NCBI GenBank assembly: GCA_036897095.1
Contig: JAYMSP010000426.1
Span: 1 to 52,521, forward strand
Reading direction: 5' to 3'
Source: Plantago elongata
Lineage: Eukaryota; Streptophyta; Magnoliopsida; Lamiales; Plantaginaceae
DNA: 52,521 bases
The translations under genes and the position numbers were made by a program. This document shows, one piece after another, positions 11,018 to 21,362 of the stretch; positions within the stretch are counted from its first letter, which is position 1, and each line of letters opens with the position of its first letter. The notes below the pieces were generated by a model, which ran no database searches, was not told the origin of the DNA, and saw only the letters and a program-made list of their open reading frames with translations.

Positions 11018-13251
11018 ATGGCTGCTACAACCACCAGCAAATGCACTATCAAGAACAAGTAACCTGATTACCTTTTCCCCCATCAATTTCTTGATTTTCT
11101 AACACCATTTATTGATTTTTACATCTCACTGTTATCATAAATGATTGCAGACACGCTGTTGTTACTGGAGGAAACAAAGGGATTGGGTTGGAGATTTGCA
11201 GACAGTTGGCTTCTGAGGGAATCTCTGTGGTGTTAACTGCAAGAAATAAAAAGAGGGGTCTTGAAGCTGTTGAGAAGCTTAAGAGGTCTGGTCTGTCCAA
11301 TCATGTGATGTTTCATCAGCTTGATGTTCTTGATGCAGCAAGTGTTGCTTCTCTTGCTGCTTTTGTTAAGTCCCAACATGGGAAGCTTGATATCTTGGTA
11401 TGTGTTGTATAGGCACATTTTTGTAGGTGTATTTGGTTTTGAGATTAACTGGTGATGCTTTTAGTTTCTGTATGATAAGTGGTTTAGGTGTTGGGGAGAA
11501 CTGTTTTGATTACTGATGATTTCCGTTTATGCGATTTGTGCCAAATAGAAGCATTTATAGTTTATTTCATTACATGTCGTTAGATATGTTTTCTTGGATT
11601 TAATCTCTTGAAGATGAGTTTTAAAGGCCAGTTTTGTCTGGTGTTGTTTTAATGTTTGATGACTTGTGCCAGTTCCTATTCGGCGGTGATGTGTTTGAAG
11701 AAGTACATGCTAATTTGATGCAATAATCCGTCCGGTTTCATATTTGTATAGGCATGTTTTTGAGGTAGGATGTGGTTGTGAAATTGAGTTTTTTCTTGCT
11801 TATGAGACGCATGTCGTTCTGCCTAAATTAGCGCATTACTTTGTGACTCAAAACTTTGAACCTTTTGACTCAGATCTTATAGAGGGATTTGTTTACTGGA
11901 ATTAATTCTCCCCGCGATAAGTTTTAAGATCAGTTTGGCTCAAACAACATTAATCTTTACTGCATCTGGAGGTCTTATCATTCGATGGATTGTGCCAGTT
12001 CCATCTGGTGATGCTGCCTTTGTAAATGTGTAGGTTATGTTGATGTAATGATGTGTCATTGTTGTGGAAGTCATAGTTTATGCAGTTTACAGGTTGATGT
12101 TTTCAATATTCACTACTGATGAATTTGCATTCGAGATTGACTTCTCTTTGGTGAATTCAAGAGGTTGGATAAATAGTTGAATACCGAAAACATGCAAGTT
12201 TACTAGTTTATTTGCTTTGACAAAACAAAGCAAAATGAATTAACTCATTAACTTATTTTTACATTTGAGGGCAAACTACAAGTTGAATATGTTGATTTCT
12301 GCTGGAGTGAAGCTTTTTAGCTTTCCCATTGTTAGATTATGTTCCCTTTGTGGTTATTGAGATATTTGAAAAGTAAAATCAGAATTTGGTTGTCGCTTTT
12401 CTCCAACTATATGCTTCACATTAGATTTTGCTTGATCTCAGCTCGACGTTTAACAGTTGACTTGTGCAGGTGAACAATGCAGGGCTTGGTGAAAACAATG
12501 TCAAAGGAGGGGTGAGTTTTTCTTTCTCATATATTGTCCAATACCTCATGTTACAGAATAACGAGCGAGCTTCATTCGTGTGACTTTCTTGATGCAGTAT
12601 CAATCAGCAGTAGATATCCTGCAAACAAATTACTATGGAGTAAAAAGAGCTACTGAAACACTGCTTCCCCTACTCAAGTTATCCGATTCTCCAAGAATTG
12701 TAAATGTTTCCTCCACAATGGGAATGCTAGGGGTACTCTCTAAACTTTATGTACCGAGTCTACCTCTACAGTGTCATTCTTAAAAATAATTCCGATCTGA
12801 GTTGGGGAATCCCCAATTTTGTTTATGCAAGTTGAAACTCAAACGCCGACTCTTGCCAATTTTCTTTTTTCAGGGCATACGCAATAAGTTTGCTAGAGAA
12901 GTTCTCGGTGATGCTGATAAGCTCACAGAAAAGAGGATTGATCAAGTACTGGATGAGTTCCTTAAAGACGTCAAAGAAGGATCGCCTGCATCTAAAGGCT
13001 GGCCTAGTTACTGGGGTGCGTACTGTGTCTCCAAAGCAGCTGTAACTGCATACACCCGTATTCTGGCAAAGAAGCATCCAAGAATGCGTATCAATGCTGT
13101 ATGTCCTGGCTGGGTCCAAACTGATCTTAGCAACCATTCTGGCTCACTATCAGCAGCAGAAGGTGCAAAAAGTCCTGTTAGACTAGCGCTTTTGCCTGAT
13201 AACGGGCCTTCTGGCCTGTTCTTCGATCAGCAGGTAGTTTCGTCTTTCTAG
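11018..13251 (+). CDS. SDR2: neomenthol dehydrogenase/salutaridine reductase-type SDR
   Basis: Five exons: 11018-11058, 11151-11397, 12470-12511, 12598-12732, 12874-13251. Their lengths (41, 247, 42, 135, 378) equal those of SDR1 exactly; the product is 280 residues. Motifs: TGGNKGIG cofactor loop, NNAG, NVSS, YCVSK catalytic pair and PGWVQTDL. As in SDR1, the NNAG-to-TNYYG segment is short. Intron 3 is only 86 bp, so no flap exon can be hidden there. Both genes end in (V/A)SSF after a conserved LALLPD segment. It is expected to be a cytosolic NADPH-dependent carbonyl reductase of unknown substrate. All frames are open and splice sites are canonical, so it should be functional. A probable MITE ends 57 bases upstream of the ATG, so its promoter may differ from that of SDR1. 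Confidence 0.88.
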
Positions 13252-13461
13252 GGATGCTTATGTGCAGTTAGAACACTGAGTCTTTTACTATCTTACTTGA
13301 GTTAATTTGTTTCAGCTGTTTTTCCATTTGATTTTCCACAACAAAATGCTTGTAAATGAATAATAGTATCTTGTATACACCACGCTCCGTGCGAAGTGCA
13401 TTGGTTGTGCGTACAATAATGTGTAGGATTGCTATTGTTCCTAAAACATATCATGCCCTGG

Positions 13462-13632
13462 TTGCACTTAGTCCCTCAGACTGCAACTTTTTAAACTGAA
13501 CTGTAGTATAAAATATAATTAAGTGCAACTTTTTAAACTGAACTGTAGTATAAAATATAATTAAGTCTAGTTAAACTTAACGGAATGGAACTGAACTTAA
13601 TGAGTTTTCAGTTGAAGAGAACATAGTCATAC
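13462..13632 (-). mobile_element. GTTCTCTTCAACTGA-family MITE, copy C
   Basis: The right end reads CAGTTGAAGAGAAC, the reverse complement of the terminal sequence of the copies at 23867-23978 and 42704-42824. The interior shares the AACTGAATGGAACTGAAC and GGTATAAATTATAACTAAG types of sequence. The left border is not clear. Confidence 0.5.
13482..13565 (+). repeat. perfect 42-bp tandem duplication
   Basis: The unit beginning TGCAACTTTTTAAACTGAAC occurs at 13482-13523 and again, without change, at 13524-13565. It lies inside a MITE of the GTTCTCTTCAACTGA family. Confidence 0.9.
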
Positions 13633-14736
13633 TAAGACTACCTGGGATGGTCCATTACACATCGTCGGTTGTTGACGATCGTGTCGTGACATGCTTCTGC
13701 TGCATTCCAGGACGCATTGTCACTTCGGCACGGAATTTTTTTTTATATGGTTACCATATTATAATAGTGTTTAGAAGTTGAAATGATTAAAATTACCATT
13801 CAATTTATGAAAGATTACAATGATATCAATCTATTTAAATTATAATCATTTCAAATTCAATAAAACTGAAAATCTAAGAAATAAGTAAAGGCTCTGTGGG
13901 CGACAATTGGCCACAAAAGACCCCACACAATCATATGTGAATGTAGCCTTCCCACGTAGTGAACGAACGAAATTCATATTCTCTGTTACAAACACAAAGC
14001 ACGTCCGTGCAAATTAGCTACCCAATACTACTCCCCACTATATTTTAGCAACTTTCTCATTTGATTTTATGTAAATTTTAAGGATTTTTTAAAAGTAAAT
14101 GGTAAAAAATAAAGAGATAACAAAAAGAAATGAAAGAGTGTGTTTTAAATTTAGTGAATAGAGATGGTGACTTTTCAAAATAAAAAGTTAAACTTTTAAA
14201 AAATATTCTAAAAAACTTTAAAAAGAACGAAAGGAGTACAACACATGAGTCTTAAACCTTTGAATTTATATGATACTTAATAACTCTGTATTTTATATAT
14301 TCCTTTTTTTCTTCATCCCAAACTCCACTTTCCATTATTCTTTTTTAGTATGTCTCAAACTCAACTTTCTTTTCTAATTTATATAGTTTACATCATAAAA
14401 ACGTTGTCCAAAGGGATATATGTATATTTATGTATATGTATATATATATCGTTGGCTTTCAATATACACGTTAAACTCCAGCTCGTTTGTACTAGATTTG
14501 AAGATTAGTTTCACGTGCCAGGATAGTTTAGTTGTTAGACGTGCGATCAAATTTTGTTTAATATATAATTTTTTTTAAATATTGAAATTATTGAAAAGTT
14601 AGGGACTACAACTTTATTACGAGTTTTAACAATGACTATAAGTATCAACAAATTACTATAGTAGAATGTTCAATGTATAGAAGGTAGAAGAGGAAGAAGA
14701 AGAAGAAGAAAGAAGAAGGAGATCCAGCTGAAGGAG

Positions 14737-16224
14737 ATGATGAGGATTTGCAGACGAATGGTGAGAACAACGTTAACAAGAAGAAGAAGAAAGAATGTAT
14801 TTTTTACTTTCTATTCATCTTCTTCATTCAATACGGATACTAGCACTCACAAAGGAGGAGCCGCCTCCACAACAATACCTAGATACCATGTCGATTTCAC
14901 TCGAATCAAAGAGGTCAGTGATGCCGTTTCCGTCTTCAATGATATGCTTAGAATGCGACCTCGTCCTTCTCTTCTCGCATTCAGTGAATTGTTCAAATTG
15001 GTTGTCGAATTCGAACATTACTCTGTTGCACTCAACATGTTCGACAGAATGCGTGAGTGCAGTTTTGGTTATAATGAGTACACTTTGAATATCGCCACTA
15101 ATTGCTACTGCCTTCTGAGTCGAAACGATCTTGGTTTTTCTGTTTTGGGTATTTTTCTTAAAACTGGTTTGGCACCGACTGTTAGTACATTCAACACTCT
15201 CATTAGAGGGCTGTTTTTGGATAACAAGGTTACGGATGCTGTCGTGTTGTTTAAAAGGTTGTCGAGAGGGAAATTGTGTGAACCGAATGAAGTTACGTAT
15301 GGGACTGTTATTGGTGGGTTGTGCAAGGTAGGAAATGTTCATGTAGCAGTTTGTTTGCTTGGTGTTTTGGTGAGAGGGAGATGCAAACCGCATGTTCAGT
15401 GTTTTAGTCCGATTATTGATAGTTTTTGCAAAGATGGAAGGGTTGATGATGCTCTCCGACTATTATGTAAGATGGAGACAATGGGTGTTGTGCCGAATGT
15501 TGTCACCTGTAGTTCTATTCTTCAAGGGTTATGTGATTTTGGTAGATGGGAGGAAGTAAAAAGGTTGTTAAACAGGATGATTTCTCGTGGAGTAATTCCT
15601 GATGTTTTTACTTATAACATCTTAATAGATGCATTTGCCAATGAGCGGAAGATGAAAGAGGCCAAATCTGTGTTGGCAGTTATGATGCTAAGAAATGTGC
15701 CTCCTGACATAGTTACATATAATGCATTAATAGATGGATATTGTCTGCGCGGAGAGATGGAGATAGCAACGGAAATATTCGATTTGATTTCAGATTCCGG
15801 TCTTCAACCTGATATCATCACCTACAACGCCATGATAAATGGATTCTGTCAAGGTGGACTTCTAAAGCAGGCAATGTATATGTTTGTGGAAATTGAAAAT
15901 AATGGTCTGCAGCCCAATGTTACAACTTTTACTACCATCATTGGTGGGCTTTGTCAAGGTGGACTTCTAAAAGAGGCAATGCGTGTGCTTGTTGAGATGG
16001 AAAATTATGGCTGCTTCCCTGATCATGTTACGTACTACGTTATTCTTAAAGCTTGTCTGAAACCCAGTGAGCTCCAAAAGGCACAACCATTCTTGGATGA
16101 AATGAGAAGTAAGGGCCTGTCACTTAAGGCAGCTAATCTTCACAGGTTGCTTGATCATTGCTTAGAGAACGATGGAGATGGAGTTCCACTTGATATGATT
16201 AAGAAGGCGTTCCAACTTAACTAA
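14737..16224 (+). CDS. P-class PPR protein, RFL-like
   Basis: Intronless, 495 residues. An arginine-rich leader (MMRICRRMVRTTLTRRRRK, then FFTFYSSSS) looks like an organelle, probably mitochondrial, targeting peptide. From about residue 55 to 480 there are roughly a dozen 35-residue PPR motifs with typical PDIVTYNALIDGYC and PNVTTFTTIIGGLC cores. The EPNEVTYGTVIGGLCK wording resembles the restorer-of-fertility-like (RFL) clade. Such proteins bind single RNA strands and steer cleavage or stability of organelle transcripts; the target is unknown. Two neighbouring motifs (from 15853 and 15958) are near copies exactly 105 bp apart, a recent one-motif duplication. A decayed copy of the 3' end follows downstream, and a relative lies as a pseudogene at 25112-26600. 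There is no premature stop, so it is probably functional. Confidence 0.9.
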   Translation: MMRICRRMVRTTLTRRRRKNVFFTFYSSSSFNTDTSTHKGGAASTTIPRYHVDFTRIKEVSDAVSVFNDMLRMRPRPSLLAFSELFKLVVEFEHYSVALNMFDRMRECSFGYNEYTLNIATNCYCLLSRNDLGFSVLGIFLKTGLAPTVSTFNTLIRGLFLDNKVTDAVVLFKRLSRGKLCEPNEVTYGTVIGGLCKVGNVHVAVCLLGVLVRGRCKPHVQCFSPIIDSFCKDGRVDDALRLLCKMETMGVVPNVVTCSSILQGLCDFGRWEEVKRLLNRMISRGVIPDVFTYNILIDAFANERKMKEAKSVLAVMMLRNVPPDIVTYNALIDGYCLRGEMEIATEIFDLISDSGLQPDIITYNAMINGFCQGGLLKQAMYMFVEIENNGLQPNVTTFTTIIGGLCQGGLLKEAMRVLVEMENYGCFPDHVTYYVILKACLKPSELQKAQPFLDEMRSKGLSLKAANLHRLLDHCLENDGDGVPLDMIKKAFQLN

Positions 16225-16630
16225 GCCAGCCTGCACTTTTGTAATGATGTTATTGTGCATGCAACAGGCCGTGGAAGCTTTTGCTGGTGAGATGCTTAGA
16301 TTGAATGGAATTGTAGCAATCTTATTCAGAAGTTTGCTATTTGAGAATGATGGTCTGCATCTTTCTAAATTCGTAATTTTGAAATTGACTCATTGTCTGT
16401 ATCTAATTCATGTCCAACTTGCTGTGGTAAAGGTGGCAAAGTGTATGTTGGTGGAGATGGAAAACTGTGGCTGCTTCGACCTTGATGATGTTACATGCTA
16501 TATTATTGTCAAAGCTTGCGAAGAACAATGAGCTCCAGAAGGCACAACCATTCTTGGAGGAATTAAAAGTAAGGACCTATCACTTGAGGCAGCTAATCTT
16601 CACATGTTACTTGATTATTGAATAGAGAAT

Positions 16631-16893
16631 GGTTTTCTACCCCTACGGGGAAATTCCCTATTGGGCCGGTTGTGGGCGAGGAGGGATTCGAAGCCCCGAC
16701 ACCGTGGTTCGTAGCCACGTGCTCTAATCCTCTTAGCTACAAGCCCCACCCTGTCCCCACCGGATCTGTTTCCTGGAGTACCCCCAGAACCTTTCCTCTC
16801 CCCAGCCTTTTTGGCTTAAGAAGATGTGGAAGTGTGTTTATCTCTATAATATAAGAAGGGTGCGTTCCGAGGTGTGAAGTGGGAGAGAAGGGA
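16631..16893 (-). other. NUPT: plastid DNA fragment inserted in a PPR pseudogene
   Basis: This GC-richer block separates two halves of the PPR-tail copy. Its core is a plastid trnR-ACG. The minus-strand downstream flank reads ACCGGCCCAATAGGGAA and then a CCCCGTAGGGGTAG hairpin, which agrees with my memory of the sequence after plastid trnR. The other flank (about 16750-16890) should be the rrn5-trnR spacer or rearranged plastid DNA; I could not confirm it. Borders are uncertain by about 10 bases. Confidence 0.7.
16673..16746 (-). tRNA. trnR-ACG: plastid trnR-ACG relic (nuclear insertion)
   Basis: The 74-nt minus-strand sequence starts GGGCTTGTAGCTAAGAGG and ends CTCCTCGCCCA. The anticodon stem-loop is CGTGGCTACGAACCACG, with ACG as anticodon. 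From memory, plastid trnR-ACG differs at two places: GCTCAG in the D arm is GCTAAG here, and the T-arm GGTTCGAATCC is GCTTCGAATCC. The second change hits the B-box core, so nuclear Pol III use is unlikely. It is a dead copy carried by the plastid insertion. Confidence 0.8.
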
Positions 16894-16945
16894 TGGGGAT
16901 AGAATTCCTCTTGATATGACTAAGAAGTTGTTAGAAATTAACTAA

Positions 16946-18503
16946 GCTATGGAAGTTTTAGCTTGAATGGGAGTGATGATTAGCATCTTTGTGTAAAGAA
17001 TTGTTTTATACTCCCTCCGTACCGGATGGAACTTCCCATTGGCCCGGACACAAATATTAAGAGAAATTGATTAAAGTAGGAGAGACAGTGAAAAATATAT
17101 AAAAGAGAGTGGATACAGTAGGAGAATTGATTCGTTCTACTTTCATGTATTACACCAGTAGACATGTAACAAAGGATTTTTCTCCAGTCTTAATTCTTCT
17201 TGTCTTTTTGTCATAAATCTTCTTTAATATTGAATTCTTGATCTCATCTTATGGAGCTCCCAGCTTAATAGGTCCCATATCCTGCGGAGCAGGTTCTTCC
17301 AAAATTTACTACCAATATGAAATTGAATTCTGAGGATCACCGGCATACAGATTCTTAAATTTTCACAGGAATGTACAAGCACAATAGATGTTGCCGAAGT
17401 GGAGTACAAGAAGGGAAAATTACATTACTTGTTGCTTCGCCTTTCTGCATTACAATAGAAATACGTAATCATCTGAACCAACTCATCTATTGCTGTAAGC
17501 TTTTCTTCTGGATTTATTAATGACTTAGTTCTATTCAAATGTTAGACAATCTGTTTGAGAAGCAATCCTATAGTGCTTTTCAGGATATATCATATACTTT
17601 CTGATTTCTCTCCATCACAGCCTCTTTCCAGTTGGAGAACATGGAAAACAGCAGTACCTTGCTCCGCACTTGAATTTTCATTTTCTTGACAGTAAGTATT
17701 TCAATAAGGGAGCCCATAAAACCTGCCGATATTTCATTTCCCACAAAGTCCACCTCCGGTCTGGCACTGTTAAGAATCTCTGCACATGTGAAAAGAAAGT
17801 GTTACCAAACACTATACCTATAGAGATTATTAGAATAGAGGTGCAGAATTTAAATACATAATGGAGCACAACTGAACAGGTTGATCTGCTCCTAGGAAGG
17901 TTGGTTGCCCTATCACACTACCCATCAAAATATCGTGAAAGCGATCTTGATGGATTGAGCCACATTAGTAAGATTTCTTCGTAGCTTGGCTTGAATGATT
18001 GAGGGTGTATGATCATTATTAACTGTTTTGCCGATACAGATTTGGTTGGAAATGGAGATGAGGATCAAATACACTCAGCTTTAGGTTGCAGAAGGAAATG
18101 AATACATCAACTTAGCAGGCTGAGCACATTCAAGGCTGTAACTATCTAACTAAGCTGAACATATTGTCTGGATTCTGGAACACTGAAATGTAAGGCTTCC
18201 AGACGTCGTTTTCTGGACTGGAATTTTTATCTTCTTCTGATGTTTGGACTCATCTATGCACATCCATCCACACAGGAATAAAATTATCTAGGCTACTTGT
18301 ACTACATAAAGATAGGGCCTATGATGTTGTTTACTACTTGAAGAAAGAAGCTCTATCTATCAGGTACTCGATTTCCAGTTGATACACAAAATGGTGGAGC
18401 TATTCACAATGCCTTCAACTAAAAGGTAATACATGAAAGGTAGTAACAAAAACAGATTTTTTTTATTTTTAAATCATTTCTAATATTTCGTGTTCACCTG
18501 TAG
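16946..18503. other. gene-poor stretch with a MITE end and a coding-like relic
   Basis: Positions about 17011-17060 begin CTCCCTCCGTACCGG, the typical end of a Stowaway-like MITE; no matching right end was found. About 17560-17795 on the minus strand holds a coding-like relic. The rest, to the third SDR, shows no recognisable gene. Confidence 0.4.
17590..17788 (-). pseudogene. coding-like relic of unidentified gene
   Basis: On the minus strand, after a TGTGCAG acceptor-like site, an open frame reads ILNSARPEVDFVGNEISAG, then FMGSLIEILTVKKMKIQVRS, then MFSNWKEAVMERNQKVYDIS, and ends at TGA. Composition and the flanking splice-like site look like a real former exon. No other exon was found on either side and I do not recognise the family. 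It may be a fragment left by a transposon or a deletion. Confidence 0.35.
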
Positions 18504-19722
18504 GTGCGCATTAGTACAGGAGCAAATAAAGGTATTGGATTTGAAATGTGTAGACAGCTAGCTTCAGAAGGAATCATGGTGGTCTTGAGACGAAAGGCGA
18601 GGTGTTGAAGCGCAAGAGAAGTTGAAGGGATTTGGTCTCTCTGACTATGTGGTTTTTCATCAACTTGATGTTCTTGACCATAGATTGCTTTTTTGGTTGA
18701 ATTTGTTGGCTCCAAGTTCAGAAAGCTTGATATTTTGGTATAGATTTGGTACTGTATTATTTATCAGCATGATCTATGTATTTTAGCGGATTGCTAAACA
18801 TTTGAAGTTTGGAAATTATGATACAGGTAAATAATGCAGGTATAGGTGGAATAGTAATAGAAGGAGATGTTTTATTTCTTAAAGAGGTTCAGGATTCTGA
18901 AATTGCTTTGATTTTAGATGGCAGTGAGGTTTGTTTCATACCCTTGCACCTTATTAGATCATGCTGTATGCAACAACTGTATGCAATAATGTATTCGTCT
19001 GTGTGCAATGTGTTCGGAGACTTTCATGAAGATTAAAAGTAACTATAGCAGAAAGTCTGACTTGCTGAAGCTTAACAACAACACGTATTAGTTCTGTCTG
19101 AAAACTATTTGCTTCTCGACAGATGCAGCCAAGAGCAAAAGCAAAACTTATCCAAACTCTTGAGGAAGCAGAAAAATGCCTGCGAACAAACTATTATGGA
19201 GCAAAGACAGTAACCGAAGCTTTTATCCCTCTCCTGAAGTGATCTGACTCGCCAGAATTCCTTATATTGAACCATGAAGGTATATATCACAAAATTTTAC
19301 TACTCGCTCATTTGTTAGTTTACATAAGTGAGTTACATAGTGTTGTACGTATATTTCAGTTTTTATCAAATGAATGGGCTAAAGGAGTGCTTAGCAATAG
19401 AGAGAATATAAATTAAGTTGCTGGCAAATTTCTCAATGACTGCCGGGAAGGTTTGCTGGAATCAAATGGATGGCCAAAGAATATTGCTGCATATAAAGTA
19501 TCAAAAGCAGTGTTAAAAGCATATACAAGGATTATAGCCAAGAAATACCCAAGTTTCCACATCAATTGTGTTTGTCCAGGATTCGTTGCTACAGGCATGA
19601 CTGCCTATCTTGGTCCACTAGCCGCAGCAGAAGGAGCTGCAAGTCCCGTGAAGCTGGCACTGCTGACTGATGGGGGTCCTTCTGGCTTGTTCTTTTATAG
19701 GGACAGGGTATTCTTTTTTTAA
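18504..19722 (+). pseudogene. SDR3: dead neomenthol dehydrogenase-like SDR
   Basis: Relics of four exons are visible. About 18504-18736 carries [18 protein letters not shown] out of frame after a one-base loss in the VVTG motif, and a TGA follows within the exon. At 18828-18931 is VNNAGIGG, and about 19123-19258 has TNYYGAKTVTEA, then a TGA in place of the usual serine. About 19359-19722 has a TAA early on, then the intact stretch WPKNIAAYKVSKAVLKAYTR and the C-terminus. The first exon is not found. Unlike SDR1 and SDR2 it keeps the longer segment between NNAG and TNYYG (ending EEAEKCLRTNYYG), so it comes from a different, flap-bearing branch of the family and is not a simple third copy. Confidence 0.82.
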
Positions 19723-19739
19723 GGGCGGGAACCAAATGT

Positions 19740-21175
19740 TCCCGTTGTTATAATGTGTCAAGTGTAATAATGAAAAAATTGATCAACTGATTCAACGTAC
19801 ATGCTCTACTCAGTCAAGTGCATATTCTTGGAGCTGAACAGATGCCATGTGAATTTGTTAGTTCCGTATAATTCTTGGTGCTGAATCAATGTCGCATGAT
19901 CTGCTACTCTGTGAGCTCTGTGTCATTTCTTGGTGCTGTATGTTGCCTGTATACACAGTCAGATCTTTTTTGGAGCTTCTCTCTTTTTATGCTACCGGTT
20001 CTTCAGAACTGAAATTTGGAAACAGGTTCGGGAACTGAAACTTTGGTGACTTGCTGATCAGTGGAGTAATTTTCCCATTTCAATGGACCTATCATGTGCT
20101 GAGAGATTTTGAGTACATTCCTTCACCTGTAAATATAAAAGCAAGCTTTTCTTAAGATTTACTCTAATACATCATTGTAATTGATGAATATTAGCGAAAG
20201 GTTGTAACTTGTACAAATGTCATCAATCCCCGAATTGAAATATGAACACGCATAATGTTAAAATAAATTTAAAATAGCCGAATTAATAATAAGAAGTCAT
20301 ATAATTGTAATAAAGACAAACAAACTCTAGGAAATTGAGGGTGCCCGATGTATTTTGTCTAGAATTAGATCATGTCATCATGATTTGAGAAATATGGGAA
20401 TAGTTCGAAAATGCTATACAAATCTTTTCGAAAATGCTATACTAACTTGTGATGGAGCCTCTGTTTTGAATGGATCTAGAAAAGCTTCGGGTATAATTGC
20501 ATAACGTGCTATTTTAACGGGATTGGCAATAAGTAGCACAATAAATTAGCAACTAGAATTCTTATTTCTGGATAACAATCTCGAAAGGTCATTTATTTCT
20601 GTTAAAAACTACATTTTGAAATGGATGCTTGGCTTCAATCTTTAAATAAGGAACTTCAGCTTCTTACCAGAGCTGCAAGTTCTAGGATTGGTATGCTAGA
20701 TAAACTTTAACGACTACTTGACTAGTTACGTTTGTGCTCGATTTGATCATACCATTTTATTATTTTATCAAATTCGAGCTCGCTCGAGCTCAGGGCTCAA
20801 ACTCGAATTCAACTTTAAATTCGTCAATATCACCCATCGGATTTATAGATTATATTCAACTTGAATTGAGTTAGATATATTCGATAGAAGCTCAACTTGT
20901 TGGACAACACTAGCTCGTCCTCAACTTCTACATAATACAATTTACGACTAGCTCGATAAACCTCAAATTCGACCCTCGCTTGGTATATTCTTTATTCTTA
21001 AACGTCTTTTTTTCTCGTTTGGCTACATACCATCAGTTAATTAATGTCAGTTGTCAGTTTATTAACCACTTCTTCTTCACTGAATCTTGGATTCTTCTGA
21101 CTCAAAAGCACAAGAAGACGTAAATCACACTCGCTTCTTCATCTCAATTGCTCTAAAAAACCATCTCATCTCATT
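19740..21175. other. SDR3-PMM spacer
   Basis: No gene is recognised. A 29-codon opening at about 20621-20710 (MDAWLQSLNKELQLL...) reads like a fragment of a coding exon but is isolated. Positions about 20770-20960 are rich in CTCGAGCTC and CTCAAATTCGA words, typical of a dispersed plant repeat. The PMM promoter is in the last few hundred bases. Confidence 0.4.
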
Positions 21176-21362
21176 CACATATATACCAATTAATCAACCC
21201 ATTTCAGATCTGCTTCAATTTCTCTCAATTCATTCACAGAAATCTTCTCTTTTCCAAGGTACCCCAAGATTTCATGTTTATCTTGTTTTTCATTTCTGCT
21301 GCATTTTCAATCTGTGAACCTGTTACTGATTCTGTTCGATCCTTAAAGGGGAGCAATTTGGA
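21176..21362 (+). promoter_or_regulatory. PMM promoter/5' UTR with probable leader intron
   Basis: CACATATATACC near 21178 can serve as a TATA box. The leader then contains CCAAG-GTACCC (donor at about 21259) and CCTTAAAG-GGG (acceptor at about 21349), a plausible intron in the 5' UTR. The start ATG lies at 21363. All are consensus-based readings. Confidence 0.35.

Larger units (their letters stand above)
13252..14736. other. SDR2-PPR spacer with MITE remnants
   Basis: Holds a GTTCTCTTCAACTGA-family MITE copy ending near 13632, with a perfect 42-bp duplication. A possible decayed Stowaway-like element runs from about 14033 (CTACTCC) to about 14238 (GGAGTA). A tRNA-like SINE fragment may lie near 14506-14560. 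A GAA-rich tract (14686-14719) precedes the PPR start. No gene is seen. Confidence 0.45.
16433..16945 (+). pseudogene. decayed tandem copy of the PPR 3' end, split by plastid DNA
   Basis: Positions 16433-16630 align by eye with the last part of the upstream PPR gene: LVEMENCGCF against LVEMENYGCF, then AGCTCCAGAAGGCACAACCA and AGCTAATCTTCACATG. Frameshifts break the reading. After an insertion of about 260 bp, the match resumes at about 16894-16945 with CTTGATATGACTAAGAAG and the terminal TTAACTAAG. The copy lacks the N-terminal motifs and a start, so it cannot encode a PPR protein. It is a partial tandem duplication followed by insertion. Confidence 0.75.

Noticed and set aside
14824-15393. 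Minus-strand open frame of 189 codons within the PPR gene
   Set aside because: The plus strand carries regular 35-residue PPR motifs through the same bases; the antisense frame shows none.
16618-16854. Plus-strand open frame across the plastid insertion
   Set aside because: It reads antisense through trnR-ACG and its flanks, so it is not a protein gene.
7364-19722. Terpenoid biosynthetic gene cluster
   Set aside because: Only SDR-type enzymes are present; no terpene synthase, P450 or transferase lies in the window, so tandem duplication explains the grouping.
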